Assembly: GCA_016296195.1 (NCBI GenBank)
Contig: JAEDJU010000080.1
Coordinates: forward strand, 1 to 6,092
Reading direction: 5' to 3'
DNA from: Candidatus Methanomethylophilaceae archaeon
Lineage (GTDB): Archaea > Thermoplasmatota > Thermoplasmata > Methanomassiliicoccales > Methanomethylophilaceae
DNA: 6,092 nt
Shown: positions 5,101-6,092 of the stretch, piece after piece
How the letters are laid out: every line of letters starts with the position of its first letter
Position numbering within the stretch: position 1 is the stretch's first letter
Made by a program: the position numbers and the translations under genes
The notes under the pieces: generated by a model
What the model was told of the DNA's origin: nothing
The model's database searches: none
What the model saw: the letters and a program-made list of their open reading frames with translations, nothing else

Positions 5101-6092
5101 GGTACCGGGATCACCCGTCTCCTCGATGACATCCGCAGGTTCTGCGCCACATACATCAGACTCAAGCCGGACATGGACGCCGTCTCCGCGACCTGGAGGG
5201 ATTCCGTATACGGTCTCGATTCCGAATGGAGGGTGGCTGACAACTGGTCCTCCGCCAACTCGGCGGGTTTCTTCTCCAAGGGGAAGGCGAAGAAGGCATT
5301 CCTCGACAGGGCCGGACCCCACATGAGGGACCCCAACGCGAAGTTCGAATCCCTATCTTCCAGCGTGAACGTGATATCCTCGATATCATCCGAGGTCGGA
5401 TCGCTGAGGTCCTTCCTGTCATCCTTCAGGACGATGACGGAAGGTATCGCCGAGGATGTCGGAAAACTCGCCTCCCTGTCGGAAAAAGCATCCGCCGCCA
5501 TGTCCGCTGCATCATCCGTGAACATCCCCCTCCACGACCTGCCCACCATGTACGACACGGTGGTATCATCGCGTCACAAGGCAGAGGAGTACCTCGCATC
5601 CATGGAAATGTGGAACGAAGCATCGAGGGATGCCAGAGAGTTCATGATGACATCCGCCGACATCTCATCACCCGAATCCTTCATCGCCATGCGCGAAAGG
5701 CTGATCCCGCACCTGGACGGAATCTACGACTGGGCCAACTGGAACCACTACTCCGGACTCCTCCCCGGACTCGGGATCCCCGATGCGAAGGGGATGATCA
5801 TGTCCGGCATCGACGAGGAGGTCCTGGTCAGGTCCGTCAACAGGTCCATGTACAGGACCATGGTGGAACTCTGCCGTCAGGAGTCGGAGGCCCTCAGGAT
5901 GTTCAACGCATCCACCTTCGAGAACCTCATCGAGCAGTTCAGGAAACTGGACCTCACATACACCAACTACAGCAGGAACCTGCTGAAGCACAGACTGTCA
6001 AGGAACATACCCCGCAACATGGACAGCTCCGTGCCCGGAACCGAGACCAACACCCTCTACAAGGCCATCAACAGCACACGCCTCAGGAAATC
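2185..6092 (+). CDS. DUF4011-type SF1 helicase with transglutaminase-like module (3' end outside window)
   Basis: The frame is open from ATG 2185 to the window edge, giving 1302 codons of a larger protein. Residues 1-120 are beta-rich, perhaps Ig-like. Residues 121-210 hold the family signature FNDWPGCDMPETIASFVTPN, GYQSDRDRV and GQRVRLP. A transglutaminase-like module follows: EGTCIDLAVLYASVLESIGL (C218) and VRGHAFAGLW (H244), with D253/D254 or D263 as a possible third residue. The DUF4011 region starts at WKRDLLDITNRNNMINM (370-386). Walker A is perfect, GPPGTGKSQT (669-678), with motif Ia-like TVLFVAEKRAALEVV (692-706). The rest is largely helical, with family landmarks LHREMPWGLSAYD, AGFFSKGKAKKAF, DWANWNHY and FENLIEQFRKLDLTY. 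Motif II (DExx) and the later motifs are not yet reached. Relatives usually continue into the second helicase half and a C-terminal Vsr/DUF3320-like domain, and HheA-type defence proteins share this plan as I recall it. It presumably uses ATP to translocate on or unwind nucleic acid. It is co-transcribed with the PLD gene. No frameshift or internal stop is seen. Confidence 0.88.
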   Translation, partial: MGLHTEILFGQRISYVMYQNRMDVILGATVTNEGDALEKVNFRLTSEPTFFRDVECGADMIGPFDSIDLRANPSFRVELDPSVIESLTERMTSTVRLTATDGDGNILSESSCEVTVLPFNDWPGCDMPETIASFVTPNASSLAGIRASMSDILVSWGKSPSLEGYQSDRDRVLEMAAAAYAALERANITYVNPSAGFESAGQRVRLPDEVLSNHEGTCIDLAVLYASVLESIGLNTMVHIVRGHAFAGLWLVDDYHPEMVMYDSSAATRRIRNGEMRAVECTTFTNGSRTGFEDACRSALSRLEDADSFICTVDIRRTRTMITPLPVRKLVDGEWVVEREERESITYAPSPADEIYADMSSRQLTRVDRWKRDLLDITNRNNMINMKQGTKVVPLLASDISALEDGLARGEEFTLLPRPQEWDSAKVYGERPFESENYIGNYAMSASDELSRRRIRTPMTELETERSLKSVYRLATKELEESGCNSLFIALGILRWYEGRSTGTARYAPLILLPAEIKRRRNGYSVNKLDEETVFNVTLQEKLRQEFDVILNVEDPLPTDDDGVNVRRILQSVRRAIDGKEGWEVLEGAALGVFSFNQFVMWKDLDSNIDRLRENPVVDCLIEGRPFPADKDLDEDSDPYGLCLTVPADGSQIKAVKASGNGRTFVMHGPPGTGKSQTITNMITNALFQGKTVLFVAEKRAALEVVQNRLEKVGIGNHCLELHSNKSEKGAVLDQLRRAVTPDRECDESKRDELMARIEGIRNRLDAYVSDLHREMPWGLSAYDCISRYEENNTGDCVDIDFLTSRIQRMGPGDEEAAEDGVRLACQAYRMVRDVDCPELREIGIDRVVASIKDDLRSVLDETSGKAEAAIACRNTLRQCNLPVDIDDREGMRRLIDTISSIEPHVAKDPYLNEVPELTAEIRNGFDRVTSSVNGWVGMGLNIHVSNVSDVMSMLDGLQRTVSTAQTRGYVDGTGITRLLDDIRRFCATYIRLKPDMDAVSATWRDSVYGLDSEWRVADNWSSANSAGFFSKGKAKKAFLDRAGPHMRDPNAKFESLSSSVNVISSISSEVGSLRSFLSSFRTMTEGIAEDVGKLASLSEKASAAMSAASSVNIPLHDLPTMYDTVVSSRHKAEEYLASMEMWNEASRDAREFMMTSADISSPESFIAMRERLIPHLDGIYDWANWNHYSGLLPGLGIPDAKGMIMSGIDEEVLVRSVNRSMYRTMVELCRQESEALRMFNASTFENLIEQFRKLDLTYTNYSRNLLKHRLSRNIPRNMDSSVPGTETNTLYKAINSTRLRK

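Noticed and set aside
4914..5558. Minus-strand ORF of 214 codons opposite the helicase insertion region
   Set aside because: The helicase frame continues uninterrupted through this region with recognisable family landmarks, so the antisense ORF is a codon-bias shadow.
1..6092. CRISPR array, tRNA/rRNA gene or insertion sequence
   Set aside because: I saw no regularly spaced direct repeats, cloverleaf-like segments, terminal inverted repeats or transposase motifs on either strand.

Overview
The window looks archaeal, most likely a Thermoplasmata-type methanogen of the Methanomassiliicoccales (gut or rumen lineages). The reasons are moderately high GC, arginine written mostly as AGG, strong use of GAC/GAG/AAG/TCC, a TATA-like box about 25 bp before a start codon that lacks a Shine-Dalgarno (leaderless pattern), and other starts with GGAGG-type sites. 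The lineage is inferred from composition and style; no marker gene is present.

Layout. Bases 2-229 (+) are the C-terminal end of an unrecognised gene. It converges on a 128-aa hypothetical gene on the minus strand (275-661), with a small GC-rich hairpin between them. Upstream of the 128-aa gene, the minus strand carries a possible coupled small ORF (27 or 53 aa). A TTTAAA box at 846-851 is placed to serve both this leftward unit and the next rightward gene. That gene (938-1333, +) is a divergent relative of the pRiA4b ORF-3-like family. A composite hairpin at its 3' end is followed by a TATA-like box and then a two-gene unit that fills the rest of the window.

The two-gene unit is the main interest. 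The first gene (1407-2183) encodes a short protein with an N-terminal four-cysteine zinc-ribbon-like motif and a single phospholipase-D-type (HxK...GSxN) nuclease domain. This domain resembles the one usually fused to the N-terminus of DUF3427-type SF2 helicases, but here it stands alone. One base after its stop begins a very large ORF (2185 to beyond 6092, at least 1302 codons, no frameshift). It has the N-terminal half of a DUF4011-type SF1 helicase: a beta-rich N-terminus, a transglutaminase-like Cys/His module, the DUF4011 region, a perfect Walker A, and then more than 600 residues of mostly helical sequence before the window ends. Helicase motif II onward, and any C-terminal nuclease domain, lie outside the window.

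The arrangement suggests a nucleic-acid-targeting defence module. The helicase resembles the HheA-like DUF4011 helicases, and pairing a PLD nuclease with an SF1 helicase recalls the general logic of Mokosh systems. The partners and domain arrangement seen here do not match either one exactly as I know them. The defence role is inferred from domain architecture only.
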